DNA of 64,000 nt from Neisseria sicca. GTDB lineage: Bacteria; Pseudomonadota; Gammaproteobacteria; Burkholderiales; Neisseriaceae. Numbering within the stretch: the first letter of the stretch is position 1; every line of letters begins with the position of its first letter. The notes beneath the pieces were generated by a model. That model saw only the letters and a list, made by a program, of their open reading frames with translations. It did no database searches and had not been told where the DNA came from. Below, piece after piece: positions 37,947 to 45,907 of the stretch. The stretch lies in assembly GCF_003044565.1 (NCBI RefSeq), contig NZ_POXG01000001.1, forward strand, positions 124,001-188,000. Reading direction: 5' to 3'. The position numbers and the translations under genes were made by a program.

Positions 37947-39854
37947 ATGAACATCTTATCCGTAGAAAACGCTTCCTTTGCCGTCGGCCATGTCGCCCTG
38001 CTCGACAAAACTTCCTTCCAACTCGACAGCGGCGAAAAAATCGGCTTAATCGGCCGCAACGGCGCGGGTAAGTCTTCGTTTCTGAAAATCCTCGCCGGCG
38101 TACAGAAGCTCGACGACGGGCAGATCATCGTTCAAAACAACCTCAAAATCGTTTATGTGCCGCAGGAATCGTTTTTCGACAAGGAAGCCACCGTATTCGA
38201 CACCGTCGCCGAAGGCTTGGGCGAAATCCGCGATCTGCTGCGCCGTTACCACCGCGTCAGCCATGATTTAGAACACAATTCAGACGACGTTTTATTAAGA
38301 GAACTCAACGAATTACAGCTTGAAATCGAAGCGAAGGACGGCTGGAAGCTGGATGCGGCAGTAAAGCAGACTTTGGGCGAACTCGGTTTGCCGGAAAACG
38401 AAAAAATCGGCAACCTCTCCGGTGGGCAGAAAAAGCGTGTTGCCTTGGCGCAGGCTTGGGTGCAGAAGCCCGACGTATTACTGCTGGACGAACCGACCAA
38501 CCATTTGGACATCGACGCGATTATCTGGCTGGAAAATCTACTCAAAGCGTTTGAAGGCAGCTTGGTTGTGATTACCCACGACCGCCGTTTTCTGGACAAC
38601 ATCGCTACGCGCATCGTCGAACTCGACCGCGGCATTTTGCGTTCCTATCCCGGCTCGTTCTCCAAATACAGTGAAAAAAAAGCGCAGGAATTGGCGGTTG
38701 AAGCGGAACACAACCGCCTCTTCGACAAATTCCACGCGCAAGAAGAAGCGTGGATACGCAAAGGCATCGAAGCACGCCGCACCCGCAACGAAGGACGCGT
38801 GCGCCGTTTGGAAGAACTGCGCCGTCAGCGCGCCGAACGCCGCAACGTGCAGGGACAGGTCAACTTCAAGCTCGACAGCGGCGAGAAAAGCGGCAAAATC
38901 ATCGCCGAGCTTGAACACGCCTCGTTTGCCTACGGCGACAAAGTCATCATGGACAAATTTTCCGCCATCTTGCAGCGCGGTGACAAAATCGGCTTAATCG
39001 GCCCAAACGGCATCGGCAAAACCACCTTCCTCAAGCTGATTTTGGGCGAATTGCAGCCGACCTACGGCAGAATCCGCATCGGCAGCAAGCAGGAAGTCGC
39101 CTATTTCGACCAATTCCGCAGCGCGCTGAACGAAAACGACACCGTGTTTTACACGCTCGGCCAAGGCAACGATTACGTCGAAGTCGGCGGCAAGAAAAAA
39201 CACGTCATGAGCTATCTGGAAGATTTCCTGTTCCACCCTGCCCGCGCGCAAAGCCCTGTTTCATCACTCTCCGGCGGCGAACGCAACCGCCTCCTGCTGG
39301 CAAAACTCTTTACCCGCCCTGCCAATATCCTGGTCTTGGACGAACCCACCAACGACTTGGACATCGACACCCAAGAGCTGCTCGAAGACCTGCTGCGCGA
39401 TTACCAAGGCACGGTATTCCTCGTCTCGCACGACCGTATGTTCCTTGATAACGTGATTACCCAAAGCATTGTTTTCGAAGGACAAGGTCGTCTGAAAGAA
39501 TACATCGGCGGCTATCAGGACTATATCGACGCAAAATCACGCGAAGAGAAAATTCAGACGACCTCCGCGCCGAAAACAACCGCAGAACCGGAAAAAGCCA
39601 AACCCAAAGCCAACCGCACGGTTAAACTTTCCTACAAAGAACAACGCGAACTCGACGCCCTGCCCGACGAAATCGCCGCCTTGGAAACCGAACAGGCGGA
39701 AATCAACGCGCAACTTTCCGATCCTGAAATTTTCAAAGATTACGAAAAAGCCGGCGCATTGCAAAACCGTGCCGAAGAAATCGAAACACTGCTTTTGGAA
39801 AAATTGGAACGCTGGGAGCTTTTGGAAGCGAAGCAAAACGGTGAAGTGGTCTGA
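37947..39854 (+). CDS. uup: ABC-F ATPase Uup
   Basis: The 635-residue soluble protein has two ABC domains and no membrane part. The first domain has Walker A GRNGAGKSSFLK (Lys42), signature NLSGGQKKRVALAQAW and Walker B LLLDEPTNHLD. The second has GPNGIGKTTFLK, SSLSGGERNRLLLAK and LVLDEPTNDLD. The C-terminal basic linker and coiled coil (from about 560, LSYKEQRELDALPDEIAALE) are typical of Uup, which binds branched DNA and ribosomes. An internal uptake sequence (GQGRLKEY region) is present. Confidence 0.93.
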   Translation: MNILSVENASFAVGHVALLDKTSFQLDSGEKIGLIGRNGAGKSSFLKILAGVQKLDDGQIIVQNNLKIVYVPQESFFDKEATVFDTVAEGLGEIRDLLRRYHRVSHDLEHNSDDVLLRELNELQLEIEAKDGWKLDAAVKQTLGELGLPENEKIGNLSGGQKKRVALAQAWVQKPDVLLLDEPTNHLDIDAIIWLENLLKAFEGSLVVITHDRRFLDNIATRIVELDRGILRSYPGSFSKYSEKKAQELAVEAEHNRLFDKFHAQEEAWIRKGIEARRTRNEGRVRRLEELRRQRAERRNVQGQVNFKLDSGEKSGKIIAELEHASFAYGDKVIMDKFSAILQRGDKIGLIGPNGIGKTTFLKLILGELQPTYGRIRIGSKQEVAYFDQFRSALNENDTVFYTLGQGNDYVEVGGKKKHVMSYLEDFLFHPARAQSPVSSLSGGERNRLLLAKLFTRPANILVLDEPTNDLDIDTQELLEDLLRDYQGTVFLVSHDRMFLDNVITQSIVFEGQGRLKEYIGGYQDYIDAKSREEKIQTTSAPKTTAEPEKAKPKANRTVKLSYKEQRELDALPDEIAALETEQAEINAQLSDPEIFKDYEKAGALQNRAEEIETLLLEKLERWELLEAKQNGEVV

Positions 39855-39873
39855 TTTGATACCAACCGTTTTA

Positions 39874-39988
39874 GGCTATAACAGCTTTTTATAGACATCC
39901 CCAAAGCTTCAATCAATACACACAAGGCAATAAAAAAGCTCTGAAACATTTATGTTTCAGAGCTTTATATATCTTACAGAATACTGCT
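39874..39988 (-). repeat. 115-bp hairpin element, inverted copy of 57537-57651
   Basis: It matches the sequence that follows the tmRNA gene with about two differences over 115 bases, in opposite orientation. Its centre is the hairpin AAAGCTCTGAAACAT/ATGTTTCAGAGCTTT. The T run lies on the minus strand, so it is not built as the terminator of uup. It was most likely copied or moved from next to ssrA, since an ssrA-like end lies on its other side beyond a Correia element. Confidence 0.9.
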
Positions 39989-39994
39989 GAAAAT

Positions 39995-40101
39995 TATAGT
40001 GGATTAAATTTAAACCAGTACGGCGTTGCCTCGCCTTGCCGTACTATTTGTACTGTCTGCAGCTTCGTCGCCTTGTCCTGATTTAAATTTAATCCACTAT
40101 A
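39995..40101. repeat. Correia-type element (107 bp) inserted in a copied ssrA end
   Basis: Ends are TATAGTGGATTAAATTTAAA and AATCCACTATA. It splits an otherwise continuous match to the sequence after ssrA: the site without the element would read CCAAACCTAATTTTCAGCAG, close to CCAAACCTAAATTTTAAGCA downstream of ssrA. This fits insertion at a TA dinucleotide. Confidence 0.92.
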
Positions 40102-40129
40102 GGTTTGGTGGAGGTGGGGGGGAATTGAA
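40102..40129 (-). other. Remnant of the ssrA (tmRNA) 3' end, possible attachment site
   Basis: On the minus strand it reads TTCAATTCCCC, then CACCTCCACCAAACC. This equals the 3' end of the tmRNA gene at 57501-57527 with one extra C and one changed base. The T-arm stem is not preserved upstream, so it is not a working RNA end. The 3' end of ssrA is a common integration site for islands and prophages. Confidence 0.75.
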
Positions 40130-40295
40130 GCTACCTAGTCCGCAATCAGTAGTATGTGTACAAACAAACCCCCTTGGTTTAGAGCGTTTTTTATCTGTTT
40201 ATATTTTATTTTTATTAACTTCTACGCAAATTTGTCTCTTACCCAAGCCCTATTCTTTACATTAAAATAAGCATCTTGATTAAAAGGGAGAACAT

Positions 40296-40595
40296 ATGAC
40301 TACCTACTTCATCTCGCGTCACTCTGGCGCAATCGAATGGATAAAGCAACAATCGCAATGGCAAATCGATGAATTCACCCCACATCTAGATACAACACAA
40401 ATTCAAGCGGGCGATGTGGTGTTAGGAACGCTGCCTTTGCATTTGGCTGCGGAAGTGTGCAGTCGTGGTGCTAAGTTTTATTTTTTAACGCTGCCTCAGC
40501 AATTTGCCGAACGCGGCAATGAACATACTGTTGCAGCTATGTCTGCAGCAGGCGCAACTTTACAACGGTTTGAAGTCAAAAAAATCTCCGAATAA
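40296..40595 (+). CDS. csx16: Csx16 (VVA1548 family), putative ring nuclease
   Basis: The 99-residue product matches the VVA1548/Csx16 family: FISRHSGAIEWIKQQ, then HLDTTQIQAGDVVLGTLPLH, AEVCSRGAKFYFLTLP, ERGNEHTVAAM and GATLQRFEVKKI. Csx16 is found only with type III CRISPR systems. Recent work places it among enzymes that degrade cyclic oligoadenylate and so switch the response off. AAGGGAGAACAT is a strong ribosome site. It opens the plus-strand effector module, 41 bases before the CARF gene, and its promoter must lie in the 166 bases after the ssrA remnant. I saw no clear -35/-10 pair there. Confidence 0.9.
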   Translation: MTTYFISRHSGAIEWIKQQSQWQIDEFTPHLDTTQIQAGDVVLGTLPLHLAAEVCSRGAKFYFLTLPQQFAERGNEHTVAAMSAAGATLQRFEVKKISE

Positions 40596-40635
40596 AACTT
40601 CAAGCTTCCTGAAAAACATTGATCCAGAAAATGCA

Positions 40636-41809
40636 ATGAGACAAAAACGCAAAATCTTAATCGCCGTTACAGGCATGTCACCGCAAATTTTGACCGAAAC
40701 CGTCTATGCCCTGTATACGCAGCAAAATTGGCTGCCTGATGAAATTTTTGTACTGACCACACAAACCGGCTACAACAATATCGTTCGTAATTTGCTTGGG
40801 GAAGACGGCTTTTTCACACGTCTTTGCAAAGATTACAAGCTGCCTGAAATTCAGTTCGGCGAACGGAATATCCATGTTATCCACGATGCCGACGGAGAAA
40901 AACTGAGTGATATCCGCACACCTGAAGAAAACAATTTAGCAGCAGATATGATTGTGAATTTTATCCGCCAACAATGCGCCGATGATAAGGCCGAGCTGCA
41001 CGTCTCCATTGCAGGCGGACGAAAGTCCATGGGATTTTATATCGGCTATGCGCTGTCGTTGTTTGGACGTCCGCAGGATAAGCTGTCGCATGTTTTAGTT
41101 ACCGAAGGATTTGAAAATAATCCGCTTTTTTTCTATCCGACCCATTACGACAACTATATTTCCAAAAAACCGTACGACCCAAATTGCACCGAAACCATTA
41201 ACACTCGTGAAGCCAAAGTAATGCAGGCAGAAATTCCGTTTGTACGCATGAGTTACGGTTTGGCAAATTTGGCGCAAAATAATGTGAGCTACTCCGAAGC
41301 AGTACAGCTCTTACAAAACAATTTAAAAGCTGACCGCATCATTTTAAATATCAAAAATTGCACCATTCAACTTGGGCAGGACAAACCAATTAAAATAGCC
41401 GACAAACGCTACTTTTTTTGCCTATGCCGCATTAGCGCGGTTTCATTTGCAAAATAAAAGCATCAAGCTGATAAACCAAGCAACCTGCTATGACAACATT
41501 AAAAACAACAAATGGCAACTTGGCGTATATCCTGAACTGGATGATTTTCAAACATGCTATTGGGACATCATGCAAATCAACGAACCGTCTCTCAAAAATG
41601 CTCCGAATCGTCAAGAGCTGTTAGAGCAGGCACGCAATAGCGCATTGCAAAGTTTGCGCGAACTACCTTCCAAACTCCGCACCATCTTAACGGAAAACTT
41701 TTCAGAATACGTTGCAGAACAATACGGCGTATTTAGCACAGGTACGCGCAAAACAACGCCTACATATTATTTAAAAATGCCGGTCGAAAAAATTGAAATT
41801 GTAGGGTAA
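40636..41809 (+). pseudogene. CARF-domain protein, NE0113/Csm6-like family, frameshifted at a T7 tract
   Basis: The N-terminal 260 residues are open: MRQKRKILIAVTGMSPQILT begins a CARF fold, and HVSIAGGRKSMGFYIGYALS (about 120-140) is its second ligand-binding motif. This fits the NE0113 family, often labelled Csm6, which binds cyclic oligoadenylate. At 41413-41419 seven T occur. In this frame translation ends at 41457 after 273 residues. With six T it would continue as FAYAALARFHLQNKSIK to 41809 and give 390 residues. The downstream part has no visible R-x4-6-H motif of HEPN RNases. A sequencing error, a dead gene and reversible slippage are all possible. It ends 56 bases before the large CARF nuclease. 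Confidence 0.82.
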
Positions 41810-41865
41810 CAAAAAATCATTTTTTAAGCTGCCAGCCCTATTTCCACTTTTACATGGAGTCTTAC

Positions 41866-44800
41866 ATGTCCCAAACCATCATTGCCCTTTGCACTGCCGA
41901 GCAACTGGCCTCCACCATTCCCGATTGGCAACAACACAACACTCAACAAATACAAACCAAACAGTCGAGAAACCCGTCCGGTGACATGACAGACTCCACA
42001 CTATTGTTTGAAATATTCAAATTCGCCGCCTGGGGCTTAGACAACAAAGACTATCAAGAAAAAGTAAACGAACTGCTCTACCTTGCGGCACAGCGTGGTA
42101 CTGAATTGTCACACTCCGCTCAAAAAAACAAGAAACAGGGCGAATACGCCTATCAGCTGACGCAAGAATTAGAAATCTTATTCAGAAAAGACGATTCGAC
42201 AGCTCTAAACACTTGGTTTAATGAGCAACAAGCCCGTCCCGAACTAAGCCAACGCATCAAAAAACACTTAGCCATCAAACTGGACAAGCTCAACAAGAAT
42301 AAAGACAAGAGAAAATCCTTCACGCCCACACAAGGCTGCCTGGTACGACCACCCCAATTTACCCAACATCATCCCAACAGCCTGCGCCACCTGACCCAAC
42401 ATTCCAACTGGGAAATCGTCATTGACGAAACAGGCATGGAATTTGAGCAAGCGGAGGATTTATCCATCGATGACTACAGCTTAGGACGCTATGTTGCGCT
42501 TGCCATTCCAGAAGGCAAAGCCGAATTGGACAGACTGCCCGAAACATTCCACGCTGCCGAAGAAAAGCCCGAGCTGCTGGACAAAGTCATCAATAACATT
42601 CTCTCTCAGTCAGTAGGCGTATTGGGCATTACTGCCAAAGACCCGCTTTCATTCAACCGCCCGCGCTGGTTTAGCGGTGTTTACCGTTTACTGCAACTTG
42701 TCTTACGCCTGCTGCCGTTACCCAACGAAGGCAGCAAGCAAGTTCGCGTGTTTATCGAACAACGCGGCAGCTTTAATGCCGATACTGACTTGGAGGTTTT
42801 AAAACAACTGCTGTTAAGCGAATTGCAAAGCATAGACGAAGCCCGCTTCAGCCAACTACTCCTGTCGCTGGAAATCGCCCCCAAAGGCAAACACCCCTAT
42901 CTTGCCCATGTTGATGCACTGGCGCACTGCTGGGGCGGCTCGTCTGCCGCACAACGTTTGACAAAAGCCAAATTCAAAGGGCATTGTTTCCTTACCCCGG
43001 AAAGCGGCGATTTAGAACGCATTTATGCCGCACTCGACGGCAAAACTGCCCTGTCGCCGCACGACTGGTTTCAAGCGGTCTGCGCCCTGTCTGGCGAACC
43101 CGAACACAGCCTGTTGCGCGAAGCCATGCAGCAATTGGGCGAACGCTGTCGAACACAGTCCGAAATCTGGCAAAACTACCTACAGACAGTCCGCCATCGC
43201 CTAAACGAAAAAGACTACCATCCCCAAGCCCTAGATGAAATCTTAGGCTGGCTGCAAACCTACGCCCCGGCAGACAACAAACTGCCGCCGCTATTACAGC
43301 TGCGTTTTCAAGCAGCCCGGCTTGCCGCCGACAACCATCGAGGCAGAATGAGTCTGGAAGCCATACAAAGCCTGCTTGATTTGGGCAACCAACTGAAACA
43401 CGAAGCCGCCCCCGAAGTCGCACAGGTATACAACCGTCTGGCAGTAGCCATCACCAACATATACGAATTCGACTACGCCAAACAAATTCTACAACACGCG
43501 CTCAAACTGCCTGAAATCGCCGTCGGCAGGCAGCAATACGGCAGGCTTCTATCGGGTATGGGGCAGATACACGCCTTCTTAGGCGAACACCAAGCCGCCG
43601 CATCTTTTTTTGCCCAAGCAGTTGAAACATTTGAAAAACTATCCGATCCCGCAGAAGCACAAAAAGACATCCGGCAAACCAACCTTTACCGGCTGCACAA
43701 CGCCCTGGACGCAGGCGAAACATGGGAAAACATTCAGCCGCTCGTCACCTCCGCTTTCAGTAGCGACCTAAACAAAGCCGCCCGAAAGTTTTCAAGCAAC
43801 CTAAACGGCCGCTTTACCCATCATGCCTTATTGCGCCTGTTTTCCGTCTATCCGCAGCAAACCGCATCCGCGCAAAAAAACTATTTGGACAATCAAGCCC
43901 ACTGGCAAAGCGAAGCAGGACACCCATGGCAGCTTATCCACCTGTGGCGCGCCTGCCTCGATTTACAGCCCCAAAACGTCCATCTCATCGTCACCGGCTG
44001 GATAGCCGGTAAAAACGCACACACCCGTTTCAAAAACACGCTGGAGCAAAGCGAACAATTTAACGGCAAAATCCACGAAATCGGCTTTCAAAGCGACAGC
44101 CAACTCATCGGCGAACGAACCGAAGAAATCCAAATGTGGCTCGACACCGTCTTCAAAGCCTACTGCGCCGAACACCACATTGCAAACAACGCCATACTCA
44201 ACATCACAGGTGGCACAAAAATCCTGTCCCAGCTGCTTGCCGCCCAAACCGGCATATGGCAGGAGCTGCACTACCAAGCCTTCCAACGCGACAGCAACCA
44301 AATCCACATAGACCGCCTCAATCCCGACAACCTGGCATTTCTGGGCGAAATCGTCCTATCCAATCAATTCTCCCTGCGCGACAGCTTGAAACTCTACGCC
44401 GACGAAATCAAAAAACACAGCCCCAACCCCATTATCGAACATCCCGACAGCCTGCCCCTTGCCCAAATGCGTTTTGCCGCCCAAAGCATGCAGCAGCCTG
44501 AAAACGGCAATCTCTTCCCCGCCGTTATGCCCGTATTGGAAAAAGCATGGACAAAAAAATATCCCGAAGACCAAAAAGAAATCCTGCTCGAATGGCAAGA
44601 GTTCGGGCTTGCACAACCCGACGAACTCAAACCCTTCCTTGAAAAGCTGATCAACCTGATTGACCTGCAAGGACAGATCCGCCTGGACGAAAAAGGACTG
44701 ATCCTACCCGTCAAATACAATAAAAAAACTCTCAACTACTGGAGAAAATGGATAAGCGGTGACTGGTTTGAACAACTCATTTACACATGGTTGAAAGAAA

Positions 44801-45156
44801 ACGGCGTGAAAGACGAAGAACTGGAGACAGGTTTGCAACTGATACGAGGAGAAAGTCAGGGCAACGAAACCGACATTTTGCTGTTCCGTAAAAACCAACT
44901 GATTTTTTGCGAACTCAAATCCGATTTAAGCTCCAAAAGCAAGCTGGCAGACCCGCTAAGGCAAGTGATCGACCAAAGCCTCAACATGGGCAAAGTGCGC
45001 CGCGTCCTGATTCTGTCGCCCAAAATCCAGAATGATCACCAAAAAGACGAAAGTAAAAAACAAAAATGGACAGAATTCGAGCGCAACTGCGCCGCCAAAA
45101 ACATCCAGATCATCATCGCCCGCGACAAAGAAGCGCTGAAAGCCCTGACAAGCTGA
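41866..45156 (+). CDS. Large CARF-nuclease effector: RNase H/DUF3800-like + TPR-like + CARF + PD-(D/E)xK
   Basis: The product has 1096 residues. The ATG at 41866 follows GGAG by 6 bases and is preferred over 41854. Seen from the N-terminus: about 180 helical residues; a segment with WEIVIDETG (Asp187, Glu188), VRVFIEQRG (Glu298) and HVDALAHCWGG (Asp350) that looks like an RNase H-fold DUF3800-type domain; helical repeats of TPR type at about 470-620; a CARF domain at about 700-830 (HLIVTGWIAGKNAHTRFKNT and ILNITGGTKILSQLLA); and a C-terminal PD-(D/E)xK nuclease with Glu969, Asp1003 and Glu1016-Leu-Lys1018 (ETDILLF, FCELKSD). The CARF plus nuclease half resembles Can2/Card1 (DUF1887). That family is normally only 350-400 residues, so the front 650 are extra. 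The DUF3800-like call is my inference from motif spacing. Confidence 0.8.
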   Translation: MSQTIIALCTAEQLASTIPDWQQHNTQQIQTKQSRNPSGDMTDSTLLFEIFKFAAWGLDNKDYQEKVNELLYLAAQRGTELSHSAQKNKKQGEYAYQLTQELEILFRKDDSTALNTWFNEQQARPELSQRIKKHLAIKLDKLNKNKDKRKSFTPTQGCLVRPPQFTQHHPNSLRHLTQHSNWEIVIDETGMEFEQAEDLSIDDYSLGRYVALAIPEGKAELDRLPETFHAAEEKPELLDKVINNILSQSVGVLGITAKDPLSFNRPRWFSGVYRLLQLVLRLLPLPNEGSKQVRVFIEQRGSFNADTDLEVLKQLLLSELQSIDEARFSQLLLSLEIAPKGKHPYLAHVDALAHCWGGSSAAQRLTKAKFKGHCFLTPESGDLERIYAALDGKTALSPHDWFQAVCALSGEPEHSLLREAMQQLGERCRTQSEIWQNYLQTVRHRLNEKDYHPQALDEILGWLQTYAPADNKLPPLLQLRFQAARLAADNHRGRMSLEAIQSLLDLGNQLKHEAAPEVAQVYNRLAVAITNIYEFDYAKQILQHALKLPEIAVGRQQYGRLLSGMGQIHAFLGEHQAAASFFAQAVETFEKLSDPAEAQKDIRQTNLYRLHNALDAGETWENIQPLVTSAFSSDLNKAARKFSSNLNGRFTHHALLRLFSVYPQQTASAQKNYLDNQAHWQSEAGHPWQLIHLWRACLDLQPQNVHLIVTGWIAGKNAHTRFKNTLEQSEQFNGKIHEIGFQSDSQLIGERTEEIQMWLDTVFKAYCAEHHIANNAILNITGGTKILSQLLAAQTGIWQELHYQAFQRDSNQIHIDRLNPDNLAFLGEIVLSNQFSLRDSLKLYADEIKKHSPNPIIEHPDSLPLAQMRFAAQSMQQPENGNLFPAVMPVLEKAWTKKYPEDQKEILLEWQEFGLAQPDELKPFLEKLINLIDLQGQIRLDEKGLILPVKYNKKTLNYWRKWISGDWFEQLIYTWLKENGVKDEELETGLQLIRGESQGNETDILLFRKNQLIFCELKSDLSSKSKLADPLRQVIDQSLNMGKVRRVLILSPKIQNDHQKDESKKQKWTEFERNCAAKNIQIIIARDKEALKALTS

Positions 45157-45206
45157 CATCGAAGACTCTTGACCATGGAAACGTCGTCTGAAAACGTTAA
45201 AAAACA

Positions 45207-45396
45207 TTGTGAAATGCAAAGCAGACGGCTATAATCCGAAACACAAGTTTTCCGACGGATGGCAAAAAGTCTGTCTTTCGGCTGCTCTTTTCAGTTAAGG
45301 TTTTATTAAATAATGTCTTTGTTGGCTAAGGAAAAATGCTAACTTTTCTTAACCATATAGAAGATTGAAAATAATGAAATTTTTTAACCAAGTGCA
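45207..45396 (+). promoter_or_regulatory. CRISPR leader 2 with promoter
   Basis: TTGTGA (45207-45212) and TATAAT (45230-45235) are 17 bases apart. The rest is nearly identical to leader 1, including TTTTCAGTTAAGGTTTTATT. It begins 50 bases after the stop of the effector gene. Confidence 0.85.
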
Positions 45397-45853
45397 GTCG
45401 GAAGACTTGCCCCACGAATCGGGGATTAAGACAAGCTAACAATACGCATTGCACCGTACTGTTGAAGTTGGAAGAGTTGCCCCACTAATCGGGGATTAAG
45501 ACTCTTTATGAAAGGAGGTTTTATCATGTACTACATGTCGGAAGACTTGCCCCATTAATCGGGGATTAAGACGTACTTCCTTAGTTTATCAGCATAAACT
45601 TGCACGTCGGGAGACCTGCCCCACTAATCGGGGATTAAGACGATTATCTCCATAAAAGGCTGTTAAAATTATTTACGTCGGAAGACTTGCCCCACGAATT
45701 GGGGATTAAGATATATTCTGAGAAAACAGTTTTAAAACCTGTTGAGGTCGGAAGACTTGCCCCACGTATCATGCTTAAAGCTTTTCAGACGACCTCAAGC
45801 CTAGGTCGTCTGAAAATATCGAAAGACCTGCCCCACTGATCGGGGATAAAAAT
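45397..45853 (+). CRISPR. CRISPR array 2: five intact repeats plus two decayed ones
   Basis: The repeats are at 45397-45432, 45467-45502 (two changes), 45537-45572, 45606-45641 and 45677-45712, all 36 bases. The spacers have 34, 34, 33, 35 and 34 bases. A sixth repeat starts at 45747 but loses its second half after CCCCACGTATC. A hairpin of two uptake sequences follows (45781-45815), then a degenerate repeat at 45818-45853 ending GGGGATAAAAATC. The direction is plus, judged by leader, tag ATTAAGAC and terminator. Confidence 0.95.
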
Positions 45854-45855
45854 CA

Positions 45856-45893
45856 AACAGCCTTGATGGTTCGTTCCATCAAGGCTGTTTTTG
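45856..45893 (+). terminator. Terminator of CRISPR array 2
   Basis: AACAGCCTTGATGG and CCATCAAGGCTGTT pair perfectly around TTCGTT and are followed by TTT. The end lies 15 bases before the convergent cas6 stop. Confidence 0.9.
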
Positions 45894-45907
45894 CGTCGGA
45901 GGTATGT

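Noticed and set aside
39937..39970. Hairpin after uup as its rho-independent terminator
   Set aside because: The run of T is on the minus strand; on the plus strand the stem is followed by ATATAT, so its role as the uup terminator is doubtful.
40102..40129. A second tmRNA or tRNA gene next to csx16
   Set aside because: Only the last 28 bases match ssrA; the T-arm partner strand and all other parts are absent.
40636..41809. Programmed ribosomal frameshift at the T7 tract
   Set aside because: I see no slippery heptamer of the usual bacterial type with a stimulatory SD or hairpin at the right spacing; extra-base decay or slippage is simpler.
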